DNA of 64,000 nt from NCBI GenBank assembly GCA_020796225.1, contig CM036754.1, forward strand, positions 39,550,279-39,614,278. Direction: 5' to 3'. A program made the position numbers and the translations under genes. Of the stretch, positions 63,921 to 64,000 are shown one piece after another. The notes under the pieces were generated by a model that saw only the letters and a program-made list of their open reading frames with translations, did no database searches and was not told the origin of the DNA. The stretch is from Arion vulgaris (lineage: Eukaryota > Mollusca > Gastropoda > Stylommatophora > Arionidae). Each line of letters begins with the position of its first letter. Positions within the stretch are counted from its first letter, which is position 1.

Positions 63921-64000
63921 AGACCTGGAACCTCAAAAGGCCCCAAAGGGAGTTTTTAAAAAACAAAAAAAAAAACAACCTTGAAGCCTAAAACCCACCC
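63900..64000. other. Low-complexity, possibly low-quality edge
   Basis: Homopolymer runs of A, C and T and an abrupt loss of similarity to SINE-5 suggest a poor contig end rather than biology. Confidence 0.4.

Overview
This is a repeat-choked piece of an animal nuclear genome. Split coding exons with GT/AG borders, tRNA-derived SINEs, non-LTR, Penelope-like and LTR retrotransposons, mariner-type DNA transposons and many minisatellites all point to a metazoan. The mix of elements, including short retroposons with (GAA)n tails, suggests a lophotrochozoan, most likely a mollusc; that assignment is inference.

Only one host gene is certain. TBP, the TATA-box-binding protein, runs on the minus strand from a 5' UTR exon near 45.75-45.87 kb to its stop at 31,698. 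It has seven coding exons (244 codons), every intron follows GT-AG, and reading phase is kept across all junctions. Its seven introns are packed with SINE and LINE fragments. About 260 bp from the TBP 5' end, pointing the other way, a small reading frame (46,164 onward) resembles serine palmitoyltransferase small subunits. The pair may share a bidirectional promoter.

Region by region: 0-9 kb holds minisatellites, a GAA-tailed retroposon family (called A here), LINE tails and SINEs. At 10.05-12.2 kb lies a DNA transposon with ~110-bp inverted repeats inserted into a 66-bp array, and a shorter relative sits at 16.4-17.4 kb. At 18.9-21.2 kb is a composite satellite flanked by two divergent SINEs. 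A Penelope-like element (reverse transcriptase plus GIY-YIG) occupies 22.7-25.1 kb. From 25.6 to 31.7 kb come more arrays, SINEs and LINE tails, then TBP to 45.9 kb.

The most striking structure is a three-level nest at 50.3-59.0 kb. The 3' end of a Penelope-like element is split by a mariner, which is split by a complete 6.5-kb LTR retrotransposon with near-identical LTRs. That LTR element encodes a long Gag-like protein and a second ORF with one hydrophobic segment but no recognisable pol, so it looks like a non-autonomous, gag-carrying element. The rest (59-64 kb) is LINE and SINE debris, a 13-bp array split by a SINE, and poor-looking sequence at the extreme right end.

Family names such as SINE-1 to SINE-7, LINE a to g and repeat A are labels made for this window only.
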